From positions 186,001-250,000 of the forward strand of contig NZ_LMRG01000028.1 of the NCBI RefSeq assembly GCF_001425605.1: 64,000 nt of DNA, written 5' to 3'. Below, piece by piece: positions 17,594-25,163 of this stretch. Below the pieces are notes generated by a model, which saw nothing but the letters and a program-made list of their open reading frames with translations, was not told the DNA's origin and made no database searches. Position numbers and translations under genes: made by a program. Source of the DNA: Rhizobium sp. Leaf453. GTDB lineage: Bacteria; Pseudomonadota; Alphaproteobacteria; Rhizobiales; Rhizobiaceae. Each line of letters opens with the position of its first letter. Within the stretch, counting starts at the first letter, position 1.

Positions 17594-18082
17594 TCAACAG
17601 ATTTTCCGGAGCAATTCCATCAACATCATGCGCTCAGCCGGGGTGAGCGTACCCAGGGTTTCCTGCGAGATCTGCAGCGCGATAGACAGATTGCGGCTGA
17701 CCGTTGCGTCCCCCTCGGCGGTCAACGTGAGGACAAGACGGCGGGCGTCGGCCGGGTCCGGCGCGGTATGGACGAGCCCGCGTTTGACGAGGCGATCCAC
17801 GACGCCCTTGATGGTCGCCATGTCCATCGCGGTCTCGCGACCGAGATTGCCTTGGGAACAGGGCTGGAGATCCTTGAGCTTGACCAGTGCCGCCCATTGG
17901 GTCGTCGTCAGCTTCTCGGAGATCAGGCTGGCGAAAATGGCCACATGTCGCTGGTTGGCCTGGCGCAGATAAAAGCCGATCTGCTCGCCAAGCATATATT
18001 GGGCATGTTGATCACTGGCGCCGGGCGTCGAGGAAACGAGGCCTTCAGGCGCATTGGTATCTTGTTTAAACGGAACGTCCAT
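17594..18082 (-). CDS. MarR-family transcriptional regulator
   Basis: A 162-residue winged-helix repressor-type protein. The recognition region is LTTTQWAALVKLKDLQPCSQ, the wing is DPADARRLVLTLTAEG, and the C-terminus ends LTPAERMMLMELLRKIC. It is clearly similar in layout and C-terminal motif to the regulator of the nicotinate cluster at 38374. It lies 44 bp beyond the cysteine hydrolase gene in the same direction as the polyamine-type transporter genes. The GTATAC or GTGTAC-centred palindromes upstream of that operon (22652 and 22857) are its most likely targets; this is inference. Confidence 0.85.
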   Translation of the reverse strand: MDVPFKQDTNAPEGLVSSTPGASDQHAQYMLGEQIGFYLRQANQRHVAIFASLISEKLTTTQWAALVKLKDLQPCSQGNLGRETAMDMATIKGVVDRLVKRGLVHTAPDPADARRLVLTLTAEGDATVSRNLSIALQISQETLGTLTPAERMMLMELLRKIC

Positions 18083-18126
18083 CGGATCTCTCGAATTTCG
18101 CCTTTTGCCAGCGGCCGGCAGCCCCG

Positions 18127-18732
18127 TTATATTGCTTCATTTCGCCACAAATTGAGAATGGCCTGCGTGGACAAAGTTTCGACCTGTTCCGAAAGCCTTG
18201 GCACCAGATGGGTCATGACCGCATCATGTGCCGCCCGGTCGCTGCTTGTCAGCGCATCGACCGCGAGAACGACACGATAGCCGGCATCGACGGCATCGAG
18301 GACGCTGGCATAGACACAGACATCGGTCTCGACGCCGGAAAAAATCAGGGTGTCGATGCTCGACGCTTTCAGCCGTTCGTCAAAGCCGGGCGAACCGAAA
18401 ATGGAATAGGTCGCCTTGTCGACGATGGCACTCTCATCGGCAATGGCTGCCAGTGGCGCCATCAGATCCAGCATGGCGGTATCAAGCGCATCGCCTGTGA
18501 CCGATGACCATCGTTCATAATAGGTCTTCCACCGGCCCGTCGCGGCGCCTGCGTTCTGCGGAACGACGAAACGGGCGTAGAGGGTTTCTTCCGGACGCGC
18601 TTCGCAGAGCTTCAGCACGTTCGGAAGAATGTCCGCCATCGCAGGCGTGTACCACACGGTTTCCTCGGCAAAGAGGCGTTGCATGTCGATGACGAGGTGC
18701 AGCGTGTTTTTCGAGAATGCCGCGGTTTCCAT
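18127..18732 (-). CDS. Isochorismatase-like cysteine hydrolase
   Basis: A 201-residue cytoplasmic hydrolase of the isochorismatase/nicotinamidase fold. The catalytic triad is Asp16 (LVIDMQ), Lys106 (DKATYS) and Cys139 (GVETDVCVYAS). Family members cleave amides, carbamates or vinyl ethers. It starts 2 bp after the ATPase gene, so it belongs to the transporter operon; an N-carbamoyl or amide substrate brought in by the transporter is plausible. Exact substrate cannot be read from sequence. Confidence 0.85.
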   Translation of the reverse strand: METAAFSKNTLHLVIDMQRLFAEETVWYTPAMADILPNVLKLCEARPEETLYARFVVPQNAGAATGRWKTYYERWSSVTGDALDTAMLDLMAPLAAIADESAIVDKATYSIFGSPGFDERLKASSIDTLIFSGVETDVCVYASVLDAVDAGYRVVLAVDALTSSDRAAHDAVMTHLVPRLSEQVETLSTQAILNLWRNEAI

Positions 18733-18734
18733 GA

Positions 18735-19784
18735 TCAGTCGGCCACCGCCACCGTGTGTTCCGCCGACCAGCCGAGCGAAATTTCGTCGCCTTCCTTCAG
18801 GACCGTGCCGTCGCGGTTCTGTGCAAACAGCTTGAGCGGCACGCCATCGGCGGTTTCCAGATGATAGGACAGGACAGGCCCGGCATAGATGACCGTGGTG
18901 ATGCGTGCCTTGATGCTGTTGTCGGCCGTATCGCCCGATGTAATCGCCATCTTCTCGGGACGGATGGCAAGCGTCACCGTGGAGCCGTTCGCGGGCAGGG
19001 CGCTTGTGCTCTTGACCACCGAACCATCCGCAAGCCGCACTGCGCCGTTTTCGACCGTGCCGGTGAGGAAGTTGGAATCGCCGAGGAATTCTGCGGCAAA
19101 ACGCGTCAACGGCTTTTCGTAGACCGTTTCCGGCTCGCCGATCTGGACGATGCGGCCCTTGTCGAGGATGGCTACCTTGTCCGAGAGCGTCAGTGCTTCT
19201 TCCTGATCGTGGGTCACAAAGATTGTGGTCAGGCCGCTTTCACGCTGGATGCGCAGGAGTTCCACCTGCATTTCCTGTCGAAGCCGTCGGTCGAGCGCCG
19301 ACAGGGGCTCGTCGAGCAGGAGCACGCTCGGCTTGATGACGATGGCGCGCGCCAGCGCCACACGCTGCTGCTGGCCGCCGGAAAGCTGTTTTGGCGTGCG
19401 ATCGCCGAAGCCGGGAAGACGGACCATTTCGAGTGCACGGTCGACTTCCTTGCGAGCCTCTGCGCCCTTGATGCCGCGCCGCTCCAGGCCGAAGGCGACG
19501 TTCTGGGCGATGGTCATGTGCGGGAAGAGAGCATAGGACTGAAACATCATGCCGATGTTGCGGCCCCAGACGGGAACATCCGTGACATCGTTGTTGCCGA
19601 TCATCACCACACCCTGGTCCGGCTTGATGAAGCCAGCAATGATGCGCAGCAAGGTCGTCTTGCCCGAACCGGAGGGGCCAAGGAGGCTTGTGAAGGAGCC
19701 TTCCGGAAACTCGGTGGTGATATCGGCGAGAACCGGCGTGGTTCCATAGGTCTTGGCGACCGAATTGACTTTAACGTTTGTCAC
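18735..19784 (-). CDS. Spermidine/putrescine-type ABC transporter ATP-binding protein
   Basis: A 349-residue PotA-like ATPase. It has Walker A LGPSGSGKTT, Q-loop MMFQSYALFPHMT, signature QLSGGQQQRVALARA, Walker B VLLLDEPLSALD, H-loop VTHDQEEAL and a C-terminal TOBE domain (LAIRPEKMAI...VIYAGPVLSYHLE). I chose the GTG at 19784, which has GGAGA upstream and begins MTNVKVNSVAK; an ATG at 19814 would add ten residues and overlap the permease by 44 bp instead of 14. It energises the permeases at 19771 and 20561. Confidence 0.87.
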   Translation of the reverse strand: MTNVKVNSVAKTYGTTPVLADITTEFPEGSFTSLLGPSGSGKTTLLRIIAGFIKPDQGVVMIGNNDVTDVPVWGRNIGMMFQSYALFPHMTIAQNVAFGLERRGIKGAEARKEVDRALEMVRLPGFGDRTPKQLSGGQQQRVALARAIVIKPSVLLLDEPLSALDRRLRQEMQVELLRIQRESGLTTIFVTHDQEEALTLSDKVAILDKGRIVQIGEPETVYEKPLTRFAAEFLGDSNFLTGTVENGAVRLADGSVVKSTSALPANGSTVTLAIRPEKMAITSGDTADNSIKARITTVIYAGPVLSYHLETADGVPLKLFAQNRDGTVLKEGDEISLGWSAEHTVAVAD

Positions 19785-20550
19785 TGGTGTCTCCGGGCTT
19801 GGCGAAGCGCGCAAAAATCAGGATCACGGTCATCGAACCGAGCAGAAGCACGGTCGAGATCGCGTTGATTTCAGGGGTGAAGCCCTTGCGGATCGAGGAG
19901 TAGATCTGCACCGGCAGGGTGGTGTAGCCGGGCGTTGCGAGAAAGTAGGAAATGACGAACTGGTCGAGCGATACCGCGAAGGCAAACAGGGCGGCACCCA
20001 GAATGCTTGGATAGAGCAGCGGCAGCGTCACCGAGAAGAAGGCATGCACCGGGGTCGAGCCGAGGCTCATCGCCGCTTCCTCAAGATCGGCGCGGATGGT
20101 CCGGAAACCTGTGCCGACGACCAGAACCACATAGGGAATGGCAAGCGCGACATGGCCGATCAACAGCGCATGCATGCCTCGGCCGATCCCGGTCCAGTAG
20201 AAGAAGATCAGCATGGCCGTTCCGGTGATCAGCCACGGAATAGCGATCGGCGGCAGAAGCATCAGTTGCAGCAGGCTCTTGCCGCGAAACGTCCGTCGCG
20301 ACAGCGCCACGGACGCCATGGTCCCAAGCGCCGTTGCAAGCACCGACGTGATCAGGGCGATGATGATGCTGTTCATGCCCGCGGTCAGCAGGATCTTGTT
20401 GTTCCAGAGCGCATCGTACCACCGCATTGAGAACGTGAACGGCAGTTCGTAAAGTTGCGATTCATTGAACCCCATGGCCATCATCACGAGGATGGGCGTG
20501 TAGAGAAAGACCAGAGTGGCGATGAGATAGAAACGGCCAAGTGATTTCAT
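19771..20550 (-). CDS. Spermidine/putrescine-type ABC permease, PotC-like
   Basis: A 259-residue inner-membrane permease with six predicted membrane segments, the PotC N-terminal FYLIATLVFLYTPILVMMAMGFNES and the EAA loop EEAAMSLGSTPVHAFFSVTLPLLYP. The start at 20550 has GAGGAG; the ORF can be extended upstream into the preceding gene without support. It lies 10 bp beyond the PotB-like gene. Confidence 0.87.
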   Translation of the reverse strand: MKSLGRFYLIATLVFLYTPILVMMAMGFNESQLYELPFTFSMRWYDALWNNKILLTAGMNSIIIALITSVLATALGTMASVALSRRTFRGKSLLQLMLLPPIAIPWLITGTAMLIFFYWTGIGRGMHALLIGHVALAIPYVVLVVGTGFRTIRADLEEAAMSLGSTPVHAFFSVTLPLLYPSILGAALFAFAVSLDQFVISYFLATPGYTTLPVQIYSSIRKGFTPEINAISTVLLLGSMTVILIFARFAKPGDTSDKR

Positions 20551-20560
20551 GATCGTCTCC

Positions 20561-21475
20561 TCACGCCGTTGTGCCACGGCGCAAGACGCCGGAGAAGGTT
20601 GCAAAGATCGCGAGCACGACGGCAAGAAGCGTGAAGGACAGGGATGCGCCCAGCGGCCAGTTGAAGGCCTGCGTGAATTGGTCCTCGATCACCGTTCCCA
20701 TGGTCACACCCACGCGTCCGCCGAGAATACGGGGTTCCATAAATGATCCGATGACCGGAACGAAGGTCAGGACTGCGCCGGAGATGAGGCCGGGGGCCGC
20801 AAGTGGCAGAAGAATCTTGAAGAGGATGGTCCACCAGCGCGCGCCAAGGCTGGCTGCGGCTTCGATGATCGCATCATCGATCGTCACGAGCGCGATATAG
20901 CATGTGAGGATCATGTAGGGCAGGTAACCGTGAACCAGGCCGACCACGATCGCATAGCGGGTATAGAGAAACCCGATCGATCCGGCATCCGGTGCAACCA
21001 TGTGCAGCAGGCTATCCAAGAAGCCGTTTTCACGTAGCACCATCGTCCATGAAAAGACGCGGACCAGGCCGTTCGTCCAGAACGGAAGAAGAATGAGGAT
21101 GAGCAGCATTTCGCGCGTCTTGCCGAACGTCGAGCGCACCAGGGCGACTGCCGCCAGAAAGCCCAGAACCGCACAGATGAGCGTCGTCCAGAAGCCGATC
21201 AGCAGCGATGTGATGCCGATCCCGACCAGATACGGCTGATCGATGAACGCCCTGTACTGTTTCAGCGTGAAGATGATCGGCGCCTTGCCCATCGGCGTCG
21301 CCGACAGAAAGCTGAACGCGAACATGGTCAGAAGCGGCAGAAACACCGCAATCGTCAGCCAGCCATAGGTCGGCATCAGGAGAGCCGTTGTCGAGACCCA
21401 CGGCGGGAGTGCGCGCCCTTTGCGCGGACCCGAAGGTCCGCGCGCTGGCGCCAGTGTCAGCTGGTCATTCTGCAT
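20561..21475 (-). CDS. Spermidine/putrescine-type ABC permease, PotB-like
   Basis: A 304-residue permease with a cytoplasmic N-terminal tail, six membrane segments and the EAA loop EAAASLGARWWTILFKILLPLAAPGLI. It overlaps the end of the binding-protein gene by 11 bp. In the early coding region, at 21422-21443, the message can form a 9-bp stem (GCGCGGACC with its complement) around a CGAA loop. The hairpin could reduce translation or read-through relative to the binding protein, as is often seen after periplasmic-binding genes. Confidence 0.87.
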   Translation of the reverse strand: MQNDQLTLAPARGPSGPRKGRALPPWVSTTALLMPTYGWLTIAVFLPLLTMFAFSFLSATPMGKAPIIFTLKQYRAFIDQPYLVGIGITSLLIGFWTTLICAVLGFLAAVALVRSTFGKTREMLLILILLPFWTNGLVRVFSWTMVLRENGFLDSLLHMVAPDAGSIGFLYTRYAIVVGLVHGYLPYMILTCYIALVTIDDAIIEAAASLGARWWTILFKILLPLAAPGLISGAVLTFVPVIGSFMEPRILGGRVGVTMGTVIEDQFTQAFNWPLGASLSFTLLAVVLAIFATFSGVLRRGTTA

Positions 21476-22541
21476 AGAAGGCTTTCACTTCCTGCCAGAC
21501 GTTGTTGAAGGCTTCACGGCGGTCATCCGGCAAGGCCGACATGATGCTCATCGTCTTCAGATATTCGGCCTTGTGAACTTGGCGGCTGAGGTCATCGGCG
21601 GGAAGCGCATCGATGGCTGCGGTGTTTGCGGACGCCGGCGCGCCGACCTTGGTTGCCCATTCCACATAGAAGGTGGGATCGATCATCCAGTTGGCGAAGG
21701 CAAGAGCGCCTTCGGGGTTCGGAGCCGAAGCCGGGATACCGAGACCGTCAACCCAACCGACTGCGCCTTCCTTCGGAACGACGAAGGTCACCGGGAGCTT
21801 GGAATTGCGCTTCGAGCGCACGGAGCCGCCGGACCAGAAGACCGAGAGATCGAATTCCTTGGCTGCGAAAGACTTGTTCCACTGATCTTCGGTCGACCAG
21901 AGCAGCTTGACATTCGGCTTGATCGACTTCAGCGCTTCGGTGACCTTGGCCAGATCCTTGGGATCGTTCATGTCCTGACCGGTCATCAGGGCGCCCAGAC
22001 CGACATTGATGATCGCGTCGTCGTCGAAGGCAACGCGGCCCTTGTAGGCAGGGTCGGCTAGGGCGGCATAGCTGTCGGGAACCGGCATGCCGTCGCGGAT
22101 TGCCAGAGACGTCATGCCCCAGACCCACGGAACAGCATAGCCGGTGCCATCCTTGCTGAAGTTCGGATTGGTCAGGAATGCACCGTCGACCGTCTTCGAG
22201 TTCGGCACCTTGCTGAAATCGATCGACTGAAGGAGGTCTTCGGCGATCGCCTGCGCGCAACGCGCGGCATTGAGAACGACCAAATCGTAAGCGCCCGGAT
22301 TGGTGCGCAGCTTGGTCAGCATTTCCGATTCCGAGCTGTAATAGTCGTGAACGACTTCGATACCGGTCTTTTCGGTAAAGGCCTTGATCGACCAGGCTTC
22401 GTCTGTGCCGTAGCCCTGCCAGTTCAGGACCGTGATGGTGCCGGCCGCGAAAGCCATGCCCGGCAGTGCGGCAAAAGCGCTGCCGGCCACAAGTGCTGCG
22501 GACATCAGTTTCAGTATGTTGCGTTTGGTAATCTCAGTCAT
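21465..22541 (-). CDS. Spermidine/putrescine-type substrate-binding protein, PotD-like
   Basis: A 358-residue periplasmic protein with a leader (MSAALVAGSAFAALPGMAFA). It shows the PotD/PotF fold pattern: ITVLNWQGYGTDEAWSIKAFTEKTGIEVVHDYYSSESEMLTKLRTNPGAYDLVV, AVPWVWGMTSLAIR and ALAFANWMIDP. The start at 22541 has AGAGGGG; the track's extra 24 residues have no support. It heads the operon PotD-PotB-PotC-PotA-hydrolase-MarR. Polyamines are the usual ligands, but related proteins bind other amines or small acids. Confidence 0.88.
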   Translation of the reverse strand: MTEITKRNILKLMSAALVAGSAFAALPGMAFAAGTITVLNWQGYGTDEAWSIKAFTEKTGIEVVHDYYSSESEMLTKLRTNPGAYDLVVLNAARCAQAIAEDLLQSIDFSKVPNSKTVDGAFLTNPNFSKDGTGYAVPWVWGMTSLAIRDGMPVPDSYAALADPAYKGRVAFDDDAIINVGLGALMTGQDMNDPKDLAKVTEALKSIKPNVKLLWSTEDQWNKSFAAKEFDLSVFWSGGSVRSKRNSKLPVTFVVPKEGAVGWVDGLGIPASAPNPEGALAFANWMIDPTFYVEWATKVGAPASANTAAIDALPADDLSRQVHKAEYLKTMSIMSALPDDRREAFNNVWQEVKAFYAE

Positions 22542-22651
22542 GTTGGCACCCCTCTTGTAAATACACAGTTGCGGTGATCGTGACTTGGTCAACGACCACA
22601 ATGGGATCGGCAAGGCCGACAGCAGAAGGCGCGTTGCAGACGCGCAATTAT

Positions 22652-22868
22652 GTTTGTGTACAAACTAAAACCAAGGGAATGATAGCGTTCACAACAGGGT
22701 ATTTCAGCGCGAACGAAACCGTACTCCGCACGATGCGCGGAACGTCATTTCGAAACGCTATGCGATACTATCTGCTATGCAGGACTTCGAACAGGAACAT
22801 CAAATTTCCATTGTAGTCCTCAGTTCAAACCCTCTGGTCTTTTATCAGTCTTTTTATTTGTATACAAA
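22652..22868. promoter_or_regulatory. Promoter region of the polyamine-type operon with two palindromes
   Basis: The gap 22542-22919 holds GTTTGTGTACAAAC at 22652-22665 and TTTGTATACAAA at 22857-22868, centres 204 bp apart. Both are near-perfect palindromes with a GTRTAC core. They resemble in design the AAGYGTATACRCTT sites of the nicotinate cluster. The gap is AT-richer than its surroundings. Binding by the MarR protein encoded at 17594, possibly with DNA looping, is inferred; a GntR-type regulator is the alternative. Confidence 0.55.
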
Positions 22869-22919
22869 CTATTGGGCAGTATCATCCGCCTGTCAAGCGC
22901 TTCTTGGCCTCATGTGTCT

Positions 22920-25148
22920 TCATGCCGATAAAAAATAGACGCGGAAATGGCGAGCCTGCGCGCTTTCGGCGATATTGACGCGGATACCATCATGGCTTGT
23001 GGTGTAATCCACCTCATTGCCATCGATTCGGACGCTGGCCACATCGCGCGCGGCGACATTCGGCAGGGCAATGAACCCCGCTTCCGATGCCGGCGAAATG
23101 ACACAGGAAAACGCCGTTGCCGCAATGTCGACCCGGGAGAACGTTGTCTGCAGGTCCGTTTCCATCACGACGCTGTCATTCAGGGTCACGGAAAGCAGAC
23201 CGGCTTCGATCGTGATATTCAAGGTTCCCGCCGGCGACAGCATCGGTCCGATGGAAAGGTCCTTACCGCCGTTGTGGACGGTCCATCCTGTCCAAGGATC
23301 GAAATCGACGATTTCACCGGTCGCTATGAATGGCAACAAAGCGGCCCAGATATAGAAGGGATCGGTATCGCCCTGATCCATCGCTTCACCGGTTACGGCA
23401 TTGTAGTTTTCGGACGCGATCCGGTCCTTGCTCCAGGATTTCATGAAGAGATCATAGCTCTGGCCGGCAAGCTTGCTTGCCTGCACGCGGAACCCGTAGC
23501 GGCGTAGACCGAGCCAGACCATGTAGTTGACGTTTGGCCAGATGCGCCCGCGCCAGTAGACGTTGTCGCCGAAGGCCGGATCGTCGCGTGTCGCGTTCGG
23601 CAGCACGAAATCACCGCCGAATGTCGTCTCGTCGTCTAGATGTTCGAGCAGGCGGACGGCCTGCTCCGGCGTGGCGGCGCCGCAAAGCAATGGATAGAAG
23701 CTGGTTGGCGAAAGCGATCGTACGAAACCGCCGCTACGCTGGCGGTTTGCGAAGATGCCGCGTGTTTCGTCCCAGAGGGTTTCGGAGATCAGCTTTCGGC
23801 TGCGTTCGGCGATATCGGCAAATTCGCGGGCATCGTCATGTTTGCCGAGCACCGTCGCCATCTTCGACAGCATTTCGGCATCGAGCGCGGCCGCGCAGTT
23901 CAGGCCGAGATCGAAGGTGGACAGCGTGCGGGTGATCGGGTCGTAGATCGCCTCGTCATGGGTCGCGGAATTATCCATCCCGGTCTCGTTGCGGGCACCG
24001 AAAGCCGTGCCCTTGTAGAGCCCTTCGCCGACATCGGATGTCCCGCAGGACAGCAAGCCGAAGCCATCCGGATCGCGGTTTTCCCACCACCAGCGCTGAT
24101 TGCGGGCAAGGGCGTCGTAGCTCGCTGCAATTATCGAACGTTCGCCGGTACGCTGGTAGAGCTGCCAGGCAACGAGCGCGCCGTTCGGATGCTGGCTACG
24201 ATCGACCCAGGCATCGTTGGAGGTGACGATGCAGGCGATATTGCCCTGCGGCGTGGCGCTGGCCATGGCTGTCGCCATGTTTTCGCGCGCCAGATCGGCG
24301 TCGAAGACGCCTGCCAGAAGAGCCGCGAAGAGCTGGTCATTGTACCAGACGGCAAATTTTCCGAGATTCCAGATCCGCGTGACGGCGGTATAGGGCCGGG
24401 CATTGGTATCATCCCAGATGGTGTTCCACGCGACGACGTCGCGGACCGCATCGAGGGAACCTTTGAGCGCACCGGTCTGGGCGTTGGGGAGGGCGAGAGA
24501 TGCGCCTGCGGCAAGGCACGCCTTGGCCTTTTCGATGGCAAGTTCTGCACTGTCAGCGACAGCGGCGGCGTAGGCGCCCTTGCGCATCATTTCCAGATTG
24601 AACCGCAGAGCGATGACCGGCGCCTCGTTGCGGCGCGTTGCCGTGTAGAAATAGCCGTTCTCCTCGAAATCGGCGCGCAGAGCGTCGATCGTGTCGTGAC
24701 CGGTAACGTGGACAGGCGCTTCAGCCGTCACGACCGCAACAAAGCGTGTGCCGACTTTCAACAGCGTGGTGTTTCGACCGGCATCATGGATGCCGATCTC
24801 GCCGCCATCAGAGGAAATCGCCAGCGTTAGCCAGAACCGCAGACCCCATTCGGCGGAAACCGTTCCTTCCCAGCTTCCGCGAACGGCAAACGGATCTGTT
24901 TTGGTCGTCGAGAAAGCGACCGTTGTGCCGGTGTGATCGGTTTCGAGTTCAATCAACGATCCATCAATGGCATGACGGCCCAGCCGGACCGGATTTCGGC
25001 GCGGCTCGATGGCCGAGGTCGTCTTGCTGCGGGTTGAATAGAGCACCGGTGTGATACGCACGCCAAGCGGCAGGAAAACCATTTCGGCCGGGCGATCGGA
25101 CCAGCTGTTCCAGGCGCGCATCAGGGGGACGGTCATATGTTTCGGCAT
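22920..25148 (-). CDS. GH63-like (alpha/alpha)6-barrel glycosidase
   Basis: A 742-residue protein without a signal peptide. The central part matches the trehalase/GH63 (MGH1-type) barrel: NTIWDDTNARPYTAVTRIWN, SNDAWVDRSQHPNGALVAW, a tract ending in NSATHDEAIYD and VYWRGRIWPNVNYMVWLGL. The acidic residues in these motifs are likely catalytic. It would hydrolyse an alpha-linked oligosaccharide in the cytoplasm. It starts 15 bp after the stop of the GH106-like gene, so the two are co-transcribed. A short C-terminal beta domain follows the barrel. Substrate unknown. Confidence 0.75.
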   Translation of the reverse strand: MPKHMTVPLMRAWNSWSDRPAEMVFLPLGVRITPVLYSTRSKTTSAIEPRRNPVRLGRHAIDGSLIELETDHTGTTVAFSTTKTDPFAVRGSWEGTVSAEWGLRFWLTLAISSDGGEIGIHDAGRNTTLLKVGTRFVAVVTAEAPVHVTGHDTIDALRADFEENGYFYTATRRNEAPVIALRFNLEMMRKGAYAAAVADSAELAIEKAKACLAAGASLALPNAQTGALKGSLDAVRDVVAWNTIWDDTNARPYTAVTRIWNLGKFAVWYNDQLFAALLAGVFDADLARENMATAMASATPQGNIACIVTSNDAWVDRSQHPNGALVAWQLYQRTGERSIIAASYDALARNQRWWWENRDPDGFGLLSCGTSDVGEGLYKGTAFGARNETGMDNSATHDEAIYDPITRTLSTFDLGLNCAAALDAEMLSKMATVLGKHDDAREFADIAERSRKLISETLWDETRGIFANRQRSGGFVRSLSPTSFYPLLCGAATPEQAVRLLEHLDDETTFGGDFVLPNATRDDPAFGDNVYWRGRIWPNVNYMVWLGLRRYGFRVQASKLAGQSYDLFMKSWSKDRIASENYNAVTGEAMDQGDTDPFYIWAALLPFIATGEIVDFDPWTGWTVHNGGKDLSIGPMLSPAGTLNITIEAGLLSVTLNDSVVMETDLQTTFSRVDIAATAFSCVISPASEAGFIALPNVAARDVASVRIDGNEVDYTTSHDGIRVNIAESAQARHFRVYFLSA

Positions 25149-25163
25149 GGCTCTGGTATCCGG

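Noticed and set aside
16559-18280. 573-codon plus-strand frame
   Set aside because: Antisense to the GH3 and MarR genes, no recognisable motif.
22652-22868. GntR/FadR operator reading of the TTTGTATACAAA sites
   Set aside because: No GntR gene lies nearby; the MarR gene in the same block and the similar core in the nicotinate region make MarR binding more likely. Not excluded.
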